DNA from: Anaerolineae bacterium
Lineage (GTDB): Bacteria; Chloroflexota; Anaerolineae; JAFGEY01
Assembly: GCA_016929775.1 (NCBI GenBank)
Contig: JAFGIE010000006.1
Location: 3,215-67,214 of the forward strand
Length of the DNA: 64,000 nt
Direction: 5' to 3'
The notes under the pieces are model-generated. The model searched no databases and had not been told where the DNA came from. It was given only the letters and a program-made list of their open reading frames with translations. Positions 9,065 to 16,706 of the stretch are shown here, piece by piece (within the stretch, counting starts at the first letter, position 1; every line of letters starts with the position of its first letter). Both the position numbers and the translations under genes were made by a program.

Positions 9065-9109
9065 GAGGGCGCCTCTCCAGCCGTCGATTGGCTGAGGCGC
9101 CCTCTTTTT
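9065..9109 (+). terminator. Strong intrinsic terminator upstream of the cooS operon
   Basis: GAGGGCGCCTC (9065-9075) pairs perfectly with GAGGCGCCCTC (9094-9104) and is followed by TTTTT (9105-9109). It is 50 bases upstream of the first operon gene and oriented with it. Either it is conditional or the operon has an additional promoter after it. Confidence 0.8.
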
Positions 9110-9158
9110 CTATTCGATGGTCGTCATACAAGCGATCTCTAGGAAGGAGCGGCGTATC

Positions 9159-9491
9159 ATGGCGCGAGTGACATTGGGTGCACCTGCGATGTATGCGGAC
9201 CACCACGTCCTCAAGGTGCGGCAGCAGCTGCTCGCCCTCGCTGGCGTAGAAGACGTGTATGCCAGCTCAGGCTGGCAGGCAGTCATTGTCTCCTACGACG
9301 AGGGGAGGGTGGCACAGGCTGACATCGAGGCGGCGTTGTCCGAGGCTGGGTACGGGCCCGAGTCGTCCACCCCCATCCTGGCTGAAAGTGGCGTGAACTA
9401 TCGGGATCCTGCGTGGGAAGCGCTCGCTGTGCGTGCCTCGGACACCAACGAGGCAGACTTGCGCATGTCGGGCGAGTTCCGCAAGTACTAG
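9159..9491 (+). CDS. Small HMA-like (ferredoxin-fold) protein without the metal-binding CxxC
   Basis: The 110-residue protein begins with a region that follows the heavy-metal-associated (HMA) fold pattern: helix with LKVRQQLLALAGVEDVY, a strand AVIVSYDEG, and a closing ADIEAALSEAGYG. In true HMA domains the loop before the first helix carries CxxC; here it reads MYADHHV, with a His pair instead. About 40 further residues follow. ATG 9159 is preceded by AGGAAGGAG. It is the first gene after the structured leader and lies 12 bases before cooS, so it may be a metallochaperone or assembly factor for CO dehydrogenase, but that is inference from position only. Confidence 0.55.
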   Translation: MARVTLGAPAMYADHHVLKVRQQLLALAGVEDVYASSGWQAVIVSYDEGRVAQADIEAALSEAGYGPESSTPILAESGVNYRDPAWEALAVRASDTNEADLRMSGEFRKY

Positions 9492-9503
9492 AAGGGAATC
9501 GCA

Positions 9504-11507
9504 ATGGCCAAGAGGAGCGTTCGAACCCCCGAGGAACGGAGTGCTGATCCGAGTGTGGTCGAGATGTTGCACCACGCGTGCGACATCGAGTGCGCGACCT
9601 GCTTTGACCGTGCGGACGATATGGCGCCCTGTCCGATCGGGCAGGAAGCCAAGTGCTGCAAGAACTGCTCGATGGGTCCGTGCCGGCTCGTCAGGCCCGG
9701 TCAGGTCGGCGTGTGCGGCGCCACGTTAGAGACCGTCGCGGCGCGCAACTTTGCGCGCATGGTTGCCGCTGGCGCCTCTGCGCACTCAGACCATGGGCGC
9801 GGACTGGCGGAGACCCTGCTCGAGGTTGCCGAGGGTAGGGTGAAGGACTATCAGATCCGCGATATAGGCAAGCTGACCGAGATGGCACGGCACCTGGGCG
9901 TGCCCGTCGAGGACCGGTCGGTGAACGAGATCGCGCGCGATGTGGCGCACGTGGCGTTGGGTGAGTTCGGCAAGTTCGAGGGCGAGCTGCTCTACACCAA
10001 GCGCGCACCTACCAAGCGGCAGGAGATCTGGCGCCAACACCGTCTGACGCCGCGTGCGATCGACCGCGAGGTGGTCGAGCTCATGCACCGCACGCACATG
10101 GGGAACGACCAGGACTATGAGCACATCCTCGACCAGTCGATGCGTACAGCGCTGGGGGATGGGTGGGGCGGTTCAATGCTCGCCACCGACATCTCGGACG
10201 TGCTGTTTGGCACGCCGGGCCCGGTCCAAGGCGAGGTGGGATTGGGCGTGCTGAGCACGGACGAGGTCAACATCGTCGTGCACGGGCACGAGCCAACCTT
10301 GTCGGACATGATCGTGATTGCCAGCCAGGACCCCGAGCTGATCAGCTATGCCGAGAGCAAGGGGGCCAAGGGTATCTGCCTCTCGGGCTTGTGTTGCACG
10401 GCGAACGAAATCATCATGCGGCAGGGCATCCCCACCGCTGGGAACATGCTCCAGCAGGAGATGGCGATCCTGACGGGTGCGGTCGAAGCCATGATCGTGG
10501 ACGTACAGTGCATCATGCAGGGACTGGTCCCAGTCGCTGCCCGCCATCACACCGAGGTGATCACCACCTCGCCCAAGATGAAGATCACGGGGGCGACGCA
10601 CATCGAGTTCGACGAGAGCCGTGCGCTCGAGATCGCCAAGCAGATCGTGCGACGTGCGATCGACCGCTTCCCGATGCGAGGCGAGACGCACATCCCGGAT
10701 GATCGACACCCAACGATCCCGGGCTATTCGCACGAGTACATCCGCTACTCGCTGGGTGGCGCGTACCGTGGGTCGTTTCGCCCGCTCAACGACGCGATCA
10801 TGGCGGGACGGATCCGCGGCGTGGTCGCCAACATCGGGTGCACAAACGCGCGCGTCCAGTACGAAGGCCTGTTTCGTTACCTGACCGAGCAGTTCATCAA
10901 GCATGACGTGCTGGTCGTCGAGACGGGCTGCGCCTCGGTCGCGTCCCAGAAACAGGACTATATGACGCCCGAGGCAGCGCTCGAGGTAGCAGGCCCGGGT
11001 CTGCGCGAGGTCTGCGAGACGGTCGGCATTTCGCCTGTGCTGCACATGGGTTCGTGCGTGGACAACTGCCGGATCCTGACCGTCCTGTCCCAGATGGCGA
11101 CGGAGGGTGGGCTCGGCGAGGACATCGCCGACCTTCCCGCGGTGGGAATGGCGCCGGAGTGGATGAGCGAGAAGGCGATTTCGATCGCCACGTACTGCGT
11201 CGCGTCTGGGGCGTACGTGATCATGGGCGTCCATAACCCTGTTGGCGGCAGCGAGATTGTCTCCGACTTTATCAGCAAGGGATGGGAGAGCAAGATCGGG
11301 GGCAAGCTCGAGTTCATCACGGACGTAGATGAGATCCTGGCGCACACGCTGGCGCACATTGACCAGAAGCGCGCGGCGCTAGGCTTGCCCGCGTACGATC
11401 CCAGCCAGTGGGGACGCAGCGGCGATGCCCGGATTCGGTCCTTGCTCGAGCTGCCGATAGAGGAGCGGATCCAGGCTGCGTACGGCGTACCCGAAGCAGC
11501 GGACTAA
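9504..11507 (+). CDS. cooS: Ni,Fe carbon monoxide dehydrogenase catalytic subunit
   Basis: This is the CODH subunit (CooS/AcsA, 667 residues), which reduces CO2 to CO for acetyl-CoA synthase or oxidises CO. The N-terminal region holds the Cys ligands for the B and D clusters (CCKNCSMGPCR, then GVCGA). C-cluster ligands are recognisable: His in VVHGHEP (His260/His262), Cys in LSGLCCTANE, NIGCTNA, VETGCASVA and GSCVDNCRI. Its length and motifs match bacterial anaerobic CODH. It lies directly upstream of the AcsB-AcsD fusion, so the complex is of the bifunctional CODH/ACS kind. Start ATG 9504 follows GAAGGGAA. Confidence 0.95.
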   Translation: MAKRSVRTPEERSADPSVVEMLHHACDIECATCFDRADDMAPCPIGQEAKCCKNCSMGPCRLVRPGQVGVCGATLETVAARNFARMVAAGASAHSDHGRGLAETLLEVAEGRVKDYQIRDIGKLTEMARHLGVPVEDRSVNEIARDVAHVALGEFGKFEGELLYTKRAPTKRQEIWRQHRLTPRAIDREVVELMHRTHMGNDQDYEHILDQSMRTALGDGWGGSMLATDISDVLFGTPGPVQGEVGLGVLSTDEVNIVVHGHEPTLSDMIVIASQDPELISYAESKGAKGICLSGLCCTANEIIMRQGIPTAGNMLQQEMAILTGAVEAMIVDVQCIMQGLVPVAARHHTEVITTSPKMKITGATHIEFDESRALEIAKQIVRRAIDRFPMRGETHIPDDRHPTIPGYSHEYIRYSLGGAYRGSFRPLNDAIMAGRIRGVVANIGCTNARVQYEGLFRYLTEQFIKHDVLVVETGCASVASQKQDYMTPEAALEVAGPGLREVCETVGISPVLHMGSCVDNCRILTVLSQMATEGGLGEDIADLPAVGMAPEWMSEKAISIATYCVASGAYVIMGVHNPVGGSEIVSDFISKGWESKIGGKLEFITDVDEILAHTLAHIDQKRAALGLPAYDPSQWGRSGDARIRSLLELPIEERIQAAYGVPEAAD

Positions 11508-11524
11508 CCGGAGGAGGATGCGAG

Positions 11525-14500
11525 ATGTCCAAGTACATAGCAACGCGTGCGATCCGAGGGGCCAATGCCCTGGTTGCCGAGGCGATGGCGCTGCTGGAGA
11601 AGGCGATCGCCGAGAAAGGCGAGGACGCAGTCGTGTCCTTCCCAAACACGGCGTACTTTTTGCCCGTGATCCACGGCATGCTGGGTCTCGAGGTCTCGAC
11701 GCTGGGCGGCTTGCGGCAGGTGATGGCGCACGCACGCTCGATGCTCCACCCGCTGCCCCGCGGTCAGATATGGTCGCCCTACCTGGGCGAGACGTTGGAT
11801 TGTGGGCAGGCGACGCTGCTCGCAGCGGAGACGATCGAAGCGGTGCGCTTTGTGTATGGCGAGCAACCGGAACGGTACCCGGGCTTCCAGATGTCCGGCT
11901 CGACAGCGTACGCGAACGATGGATCGGGTCGCGACCACCTCAATGGCCCGATCGACGACATCCAGCTCCGTTCGTGGGGCATTCAGCTCGTGGATGGGCG
12001 TATGCCGGGCTTTGCCGCGATCGTCGGCTGCGCCAAGAGCAACGAGGTCGCGGTGCAGATCGTGCGCGAGCTCCAGCGGCGCAACATCCTCGTCTTCCTC
12101 TCGGGCAACGTCAATGGTCGGAGCATCATCGACCAACTGCACGAGGAAGGCGTCGAGATGGGGTACGATACCTATATCGTACCCTTTGGGCGCGACACGC
12201 TCTCGGCGATCTATGCCCTGGGCTTTGCAACCCGGTCTGCGCTGACCTTTGGTGGAATGAAGGGCGGGCAGTGGCACGATATCCTGCTCTACAACAAGTT
12301 CCGCGTCTTTGCGTTTGTCCTGGCACTGGGGGAGGTCGATGACCTCAAGTATGCGGCAGCGGCAGGTGCGATCAGCTATGGCTTCCCGACGATCGCCGAT
12401 ACGCTGATCCCGGAGATCTTGCCCACCGGCGTGACGCGCTATGAACACGTGATCTCTATGCCCTTTAACGAGATCGAGGGCAAGGATGACCTGGAGCGCG
12501 CGGAGCGGATCGTGCAGAAGGCGATCGAGGTGCGCGGGGTCAAGCTCAAGATCTCCGAGGTGCCTGTCCCGGTGCCGTACGGCTCGGCATTCGAGGGCGA
12601 GGTGGTGCGACGCGCCGACATGCAGGTCGAGTTCGGCGGGCGAGGCAGCCGTGCGTTCGAGTACTTGCGCATGGCGCCGATGGACGCAGTGACTGACGGC
12701 GATATCCAGATCATCGGCCCAGGCCTGGAGGGGCGTGAAGTCGGGGCCAGCATCGACCTGGGGATCCTGATCGAGGTCGCCGGGCGCAAGATGCAGACCG
12801 ATTTCGAGCCGGTGCTGGAGCGCCAGATCCACTACTTTGTCAATGGCGCGTCCGGCGTCCAGCACATCGGGCAGCGCGATATCGCCTGGATCCGCGTCTC
12901 GAAAGCGGCGTACGAGAAGGGCTTTGGCCTCGAGCACTTTGGCAAGATCTTGCACGCGCGGTTCCACGCCGACTTTGGCGCGATCGTGGACAAGGTCCAG
13001 GTCAAGATACTGACCGACCCGGACGAGCACGCCAAGTGGTTGGCGCGGGCGCGCGAGGCATATGACGTGCGCAACATCCGCCTGGCGGACATGACTGATG
13101 AGTCGGTGGACACGTTCTACTCGTGCATCCTGTGCCAATCCTTCGCGCCCGATCACGTCTGCGTGGTCTCACCTGAGCGCCTCGGTCTGTGCGGCGCGTA
13201 CAACTGGCTGGACTGCAAGGCGAGCTACGAGATCAACCCGACAGGGCCCAACCAGCCGATCATCAAGGGCGAATGCATCGATCCCGCGATCGGTTACTGG
13301 AAGGGCACTAACGAGTACGCGTTGCAGGCCTCGCACGGATCGGTACCGCGCGTCTCGCTCTACTCGATCATGAGCAACCCCATGACCGCATGCGGGTGCT
13401 TTGAGTGCATCGCCATGGTGATCCCAGAGGCGAACGGGATCATGGTCGTCAGCCGGGAGGACCCGGGGATGACGCCGGCAGGGATGAAGTTCTCGACGCT
13501 GGCGGGCATTGCGGGCGGCGGCATCCAGACGCCGGGCATGATGGGGATCGGCAAGTACTATATGCTGAGCAAAAAGTTCATCTCTGCCGATGGCGGCTTC
13601 AAGCGCGTGGTGTGGATGTCCAAGAACCTGAAGGACACGATGGCTGCCGAGTTCCAGGCTGTGGCTGAGCGCGAAGGCGATCACGAGTTGATCAACCGCA
13701 TCGCGGACGGTGACAGCGTGACCGAGGTCGATGAACTGGTCAAGTGGCTTGAGGAACACGACCACCCGGCGCTCAAGATGGAGCCCATGCAAGCTGCGCC
13801 CGAGCCGGAGGAAGGCGCCGAGCGTGTCGCGGTTGCGGCTGCCGCGGCGCCTGCAAAGGCGGCGGCTTCGGCGCCCGCCTCAACGCCGGTCGCCCAGGCC
13901 AAGCCGGCAGCGGAACCGGCGGCGCAGGAGGCGGAGGCACGGACGCCGGCGGTGCAGCAGCCAACCGTAGCGCCAGAGGCGGCGCCCAAGCGAGCGGCTT
14001 CTGTGCCTGAAGTGGTGAGCAGCGACGCGCGTGCGATCGCGCAGATGAGCGCCGACATTGTCTTGGATCAGATCCGGAATGCGCTTGCCGCGGCGCTCAA
14101 CCAACTGGGAGGAACCGTCCCCTTGGCGCCGGCTCCCCCCGCAGCACCCGCGGCGGCGCCGGAGCCCGAGCCTGAAGCAGAGCCGGCGCCGGAACCCGAA
14201 CCGGTGAAACCACGCAAGGAGCGAGCGACGCCCGTTGGGGCGCCGTGGATCAAGGACGAGAGCGCTGGGGTTCAGCTGGTGACGGAGAAGCGCACCGGGC
14301 AGGTGATCCAAGTGACCCTCGGCGCGACGCCTGCGCAAGGCGGGACACGCTCGCGGGTCCTAACGCTAGGCGGCGAAACGACGCTGCCCTACCTCTTCAC
14401 CGAGGGCGGAATGCCCAATCGGCCAGGACTGGCGATCGAGATCTCGGATCGCAAGCCGAACGATTGGTCTCCGCTGCTGCTGGAGGTCTGGGGCGACGTG

Positions 14501-15241
14501 ATGGACGACCCGGGTCGGTGGGCGAGAGCTGCCGAGGACCGGGGCGCGGACGCCATCCTGCTGCAGCTCAGCGCGACGACAGCGGATGACGCGCCCACGA
14601 CCGCCGCCAACGCCCGTGCTACGGTGCGCCGAGTGCTCGACGCGACTGGTCTTCCGCTGATCGTCTATGGACCGGGGCAGGTCGAACTGGACAACGAACT
14701 GCTGGTGGCGGTCGCAGAAGAGGGCAAGGGCGAACGCCTGGTCCTCGGCAAGTGCGAGGAAAAGAACTACCGCACGATCGTCGCTGCGGCGCTGGCCAAC
14801 GAGCAGTTGGTGATCGCCAGCACCGCCATGGACGTGAACCTGGCGAAGCAGCTCAACATCCTGATCAGCGATATGGGACTGTCTCTGGACCGGATCGTAA
14901 TGGACCCCACGTGCGCCGCTGTAGGCTATGGGATGGAGTACGGGTACTCGGTGATGGAGCGCCTACGTCTGGCTGCCCTGAACGGGGACCGCATGACGCA
15001 GCTGCCGATGATCGTCACCGTGGGCTACGAGGCGTGGAGGCAGAAAGAGGCAAAGACCGATCGGGGCGTCCCGGAAGCGTGGGGCGACTGGACTGAACGT
15101 GCGATCAACTGGGAGACCATGACTGCTGCCGCGCTGGTCGAGTCGGCCGCAAACCTAATCGTACTGCGACACCCAGAGGCGCTGCGGCGGATCAGGGCCA
15201 TGATCGACGAACTGTGGGCCGGGAACAACCAAGGAGGGTAG
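11525..15241 (+). CDS. acsB: Fusion of acetyl-CoA synthase (AcsB) and corrinoid protein small subunit (AcsD)
   Basis: A single uninterrupted frame of 1,238 residues encodes two proteins that are normally separate. Residues 1 to about 750 are full-length acetyl-CoA synthase. The A-cluster ligands are all present: C534, C537, C546, C556 with the same spacing (3, 9, 10) as in Moorella AcsB, and the C623-G624-C625 motif that holds the distal Ni. Residues about 752-900 are a low-complexity Ala/Pro/Glu linker with a short helical island (ADIVLDQIRNALAAALNQLG, about 843-862). Residues about 900-1238 match the small subunit of the corrinoid iron-sulfur protein (AcsD/CdhD TIM barrel; MDPTCAAVGYGMEYGYSV). 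The design would tether methyl donor protein and ACS. ATG 11525 is chosen because it follows GGAGGATG and starts at the normal AcsB N-terminus. The next gene is acsC. Confidence 0.93.
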   Translation: MSKYIATRAIRGANALVAEAMALLEKAIAEKGEDAVVSFPNTAYFLPVIHGMLGLEVSTLGGLRQVMAHARSMLHPLPRGQIWSPYLGETLDCGQATLLAAETIEAVRFVYGEQPERYPGFQMSGSTAYANDGSGRDHLNGPIDDIQLRSWGIQLVDGRMPGFAAIVGCAKSNEVAVQIVRELQRRNILVFLSGNVNGRSIIDQLHEEGVEMGYDTYIVPFGRDTLSAIYALGFATRSALTFGGMKGGQWHDILLYNKFRVFAFVLALGEVDDLKYAAAAGAISYGFPTIADTLIPEILPTGVTRYEHVISMPFNEIEGKDDLERAERIVQKAIEVRGVKLKISEVPVPVPYGSAFEGEVVRRADMQVEFGGRGSRAFEYLRMAPMDAVTDGDIQIIGPGLEGREVGASIDLGILIEVAGRKMQTDFEPVLERQIHYFVNGASGVQHIGQRDIAWIRVSKAAYEKGFGLEHFGKILHARFHADFGAIVDKVQVKILTDPDEHAKWLARAREAYDVRNIRLADMTDESVDTFYSCILCQSFAPDHVCVVSPERLGLCGAYNWLDCKASYEINPTGPNQPIIKGECIDPAIGYWKGTNEYALQASHGSVPRVSLYSIMSNPMTACGCFECIAMVIPEANGIMVVSREDPGMTPAGMKFSTLAGIAGGGIQTPGMMGIGKYYMLSKKFISADGGFKRVVWMSKNLKDTMAAEFQAVAEREGDHELINRIADGDSVTEVDELVKWLEEHDHPALKMEPMQAAPEPEEGAERVAVAAAAAPAKAAASAPASTPVAQAKPAAEPAAQEAEARTPAVQQPTVAPEAAPKRAASVPEVVSSDARAIAQMSADIVLDQIRNALAAALNQLGGTVPLAPAPPAAPAAAPEPEPEAEPAPEPEPVKPRKERATPVGAPWIKDESAGVQLVTEKRTGQVIQVTLGATPAQGGTRSRVLTLGGETTLPYLFTEGGMPNRPGLAIEISDRKPNDWSPLLLEVWGDVMDDPGRWARAAEDRGADAILLQLSATTADDAPTTAANARATVRRVLDATGLPLIVYGPGQVELDNELLVAVAEEGKGERLVLGKCEEKNYRTIVAAALANEQLVIASTAMDVNLAKQLNILISDMGLSLDRIVMDPTCAAVGYGMEYGYSVMERLRLAALNGDRMTQLPMIVTVGYEAWRQKEAKTDRGVPEAWGDWTERAINWETMTAAALVESAANLIVLRHPEALRRIRAMIDELWAGNNQGG

Positions 15242-15245
15242 AGCC

Positions 15246-16595
15246 ATGGCGATGTCAGGGATGCAGATCTACAAGCTGTTGCCCCGCACCAACTGCAAAG
15301 AGTGCGGCTATCCTACCTGCCTGGCCTTTGCGATGAAACTCGCGGCTAAGCAGGCGGACTTGGCGGACTGCCCATATGTGTCCGAGGAGTCCAAGGCGCT
15401 GCTGGCGGAGGCTTCGCAGCCGCCGATCCGGCTCGTGACACTGAGCGCTGACGGGCGAGAAGCCAGGGCGGGGAACGAGACGGTCATGTTCCGCCACGAG
15501 AAACGCTTCTTCAACCGACCGGGGCTCTTTGTCCGGTTCTACGACAATTTGCCTCTCGACGAACTCAAGTCTGCGGCTGCCGACGTAGCTGCTTATGCGG
15601 TCGAGTACGTGGGCATGGAGATGCGGGTGGACGGCTATGCCGTCGAGGCTACGGGCGATGGGGCGCAGTTCGCCGGTGCAGTAGATGCCGTGTTGGACGT
15701 GGGGGCACTACCGCTGATCCTGATCGCAGAGGACGCACAGGTGATGGCGGAGGGGCTCAAAGCGGCGCAGGAGGCGGGCGTGACGCCGCTGGTCTATGGC
15801 GCCACAGCCGAGACTTGGGAGCGCTTCGCGGCGCTGGCGAAAGAGTACGGCGCACCGATGGCGATCCGCGAGGAGTATCTCGACGTGCTGTCGGACCTGA
15901 CCGCCAGGATCAAGGAGGCGGGGATCGACGAGATTGTGCTCGATCACGGAGCGCGTGACCTGTCGATCGCACTGTCCAAGCAGACACAGCTACGGCGGCT
16001 TGCCCTCAAGAACGTCCGCACGTTCGGGTACCCGATGATCAGTTTCCCCGCCGAGTGTGTGGACGACCCGGGCCTCGTCGGGGTAGCTGCGGCACAGGCG
16101 ATCGCCAAGTACGCCGGGTTCGTCGTGCTCGACGAGTTCAGCCCGGCGACGGTCTATCCGCTCCTGGCTCTGCGCGAGAACATCTACACCGACCCACAGA
16201 CGCCGATTCAGGTCCAGCCGGGCCTGTACGAGATCGGCGAACCGACGGCTGACTCGCCGCTGTATGTCACAACGAACTTTAGCATCACCTACTTTGCGGT
16301 GGCGAACGAGATATCGGGCAGCGGCGTGCCCAGCTGGCTGTTGGTCGCCGATGCGGAAGGGATGAGCGTGCTGACTGCATGGGCTGCGGGCAAGTTCGAC
16401 GCGCTGCGCATCGCCAAGGCAGTCAAAGAGAGTCAAGTCGCGGACAAGCTGAACCACAGGAAACTGGTCATCCCGGGGCACGTCTCGATCCTGCTGGGCG
16501 AGATCGAGGAGGAGCTGCCGGGGTGGCAGATCCTGGTTGGGCCCCGGGAAGCGGTCGACATTCCCGGCTACACCAAGATCTGGAACACGCTGTAG
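15246..16595 (+). CDS. acsC: Corrinoid iron-sulfur protein large subunit
   Basis: AcsC (449 residues) carries the [4Fe-4S] cluster and binds the cobalamin that shuttles the methyl group from methyl-THF to ACS. The N-terminal cluster motif is complete: C17, C20, C25 and C42 in TNCKECGYPTC and following residues. The TIM-barrel and C-terminal corrinoid-binding domain follow, ending in the usual length. It starts 4 bases after the AcsB-AcsD stop with a strong GGAGGG site. Its natural partner AcsD is the C-terminal part of the preceding fusion, so the AcsCD heterodimer would be covalently linked to ACS. Confidence 0.95.
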   Translation: MAMSGMQIYKLLPRTNCKECGYPTCLAFAMKLAAKQADLADCPYVSEESKALLAEASQPPIRLVTLSADGREARAGNETVMFRHEKRFFNRPGLFVRFYDNLPLDELKSAAADVAAYAVEYVGMEMRVDGYAVEATGDGAQFAGAVDAVLDVGALPLILIAEDAQVMAEGLKAAQEAGVTPLVYGATAETWERFAALAKEYGAPMAIREEYLDVLSDLTARIKEAGIDEIVLDHGARDLSIALSKQTQLRRLALKNVRTFGYPMISFPAECVDDPGLVGVAAAQAIAKYAGFVVLDEFSPATVYPLLALRENIYTDPQTPIQVQPGLYEIGEPTADSPLYVTTNFSITYFAVANEISGSGVPSWLLVADAEGMSVLTAWAAGKFDALRIAKAVKESQVADKLNHRKLVIPGHVSILLGEIEEELPGWQILVGPREAVDIPGYTKIWNTL

Positions 16596-16706
16596 AGGCT
16601 GTGCGTGAGGCATGCGCCGGGGCGACCCCGTAGGCGCGCCCCAGCGCATCCCGACTAGCCCACAAGGGGGTGGATCATCGCTACCTGTAGGGTCCGCTTT
16701 CAGCCC

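Larger units (their letters stand above)
8764..9109 (+). promoter_or_regulatory. Structured 5' leader, possible riboswitch/attenuator or small RNA
   Basis: This gene-free stretch between the consensus promoter and the first operon gene is rich in stems. CGCCCGTTG (8766-8774) pairs with CAACGGGCG (8835-8843), enclosing smaller CGCG and CGCCGC/GCGGCG stems. AGAACG (8863-8868) pairs with CGTTCT (8874-8879), and CAGCCT-CAC-AGGCTG lies at 8980-8994. Two terminator-like hairpins end the segment halves (8891-8919 and 9065-9109). I could not match a known riboswitch consensus (cobalamin, SAM, TPP, THF, T-box, glycine, fluoride). No convincing ORF lies inside. Whether it regulates the operon in cis or yields a stable RNA is open. 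Confidence 0.5.

Noticed and set aside
11504..13156. Long antisense open frame opposite acsB
   Set aside because: Such frames arise from GC-rich codon third positions; it has no recognisable domain and lies wholly opposite a certain gene. The same applies to 6407-7891, 10173-11357 and 17607-19331 on the minus strand.
13800..14215. Ala/Pro/Glu-rich segment as a DNA repeat array
   Set aside because: It is a low-complexity protein linker in frame within the AcsB-AcsD fusion; no regular DNA unit repeats.
16600..16660. Terminator between acsC and the RACo gene
   Set aside because: GGGGCG/CGCCCC arms can pair but no T-run follows and the operon evidently continues.
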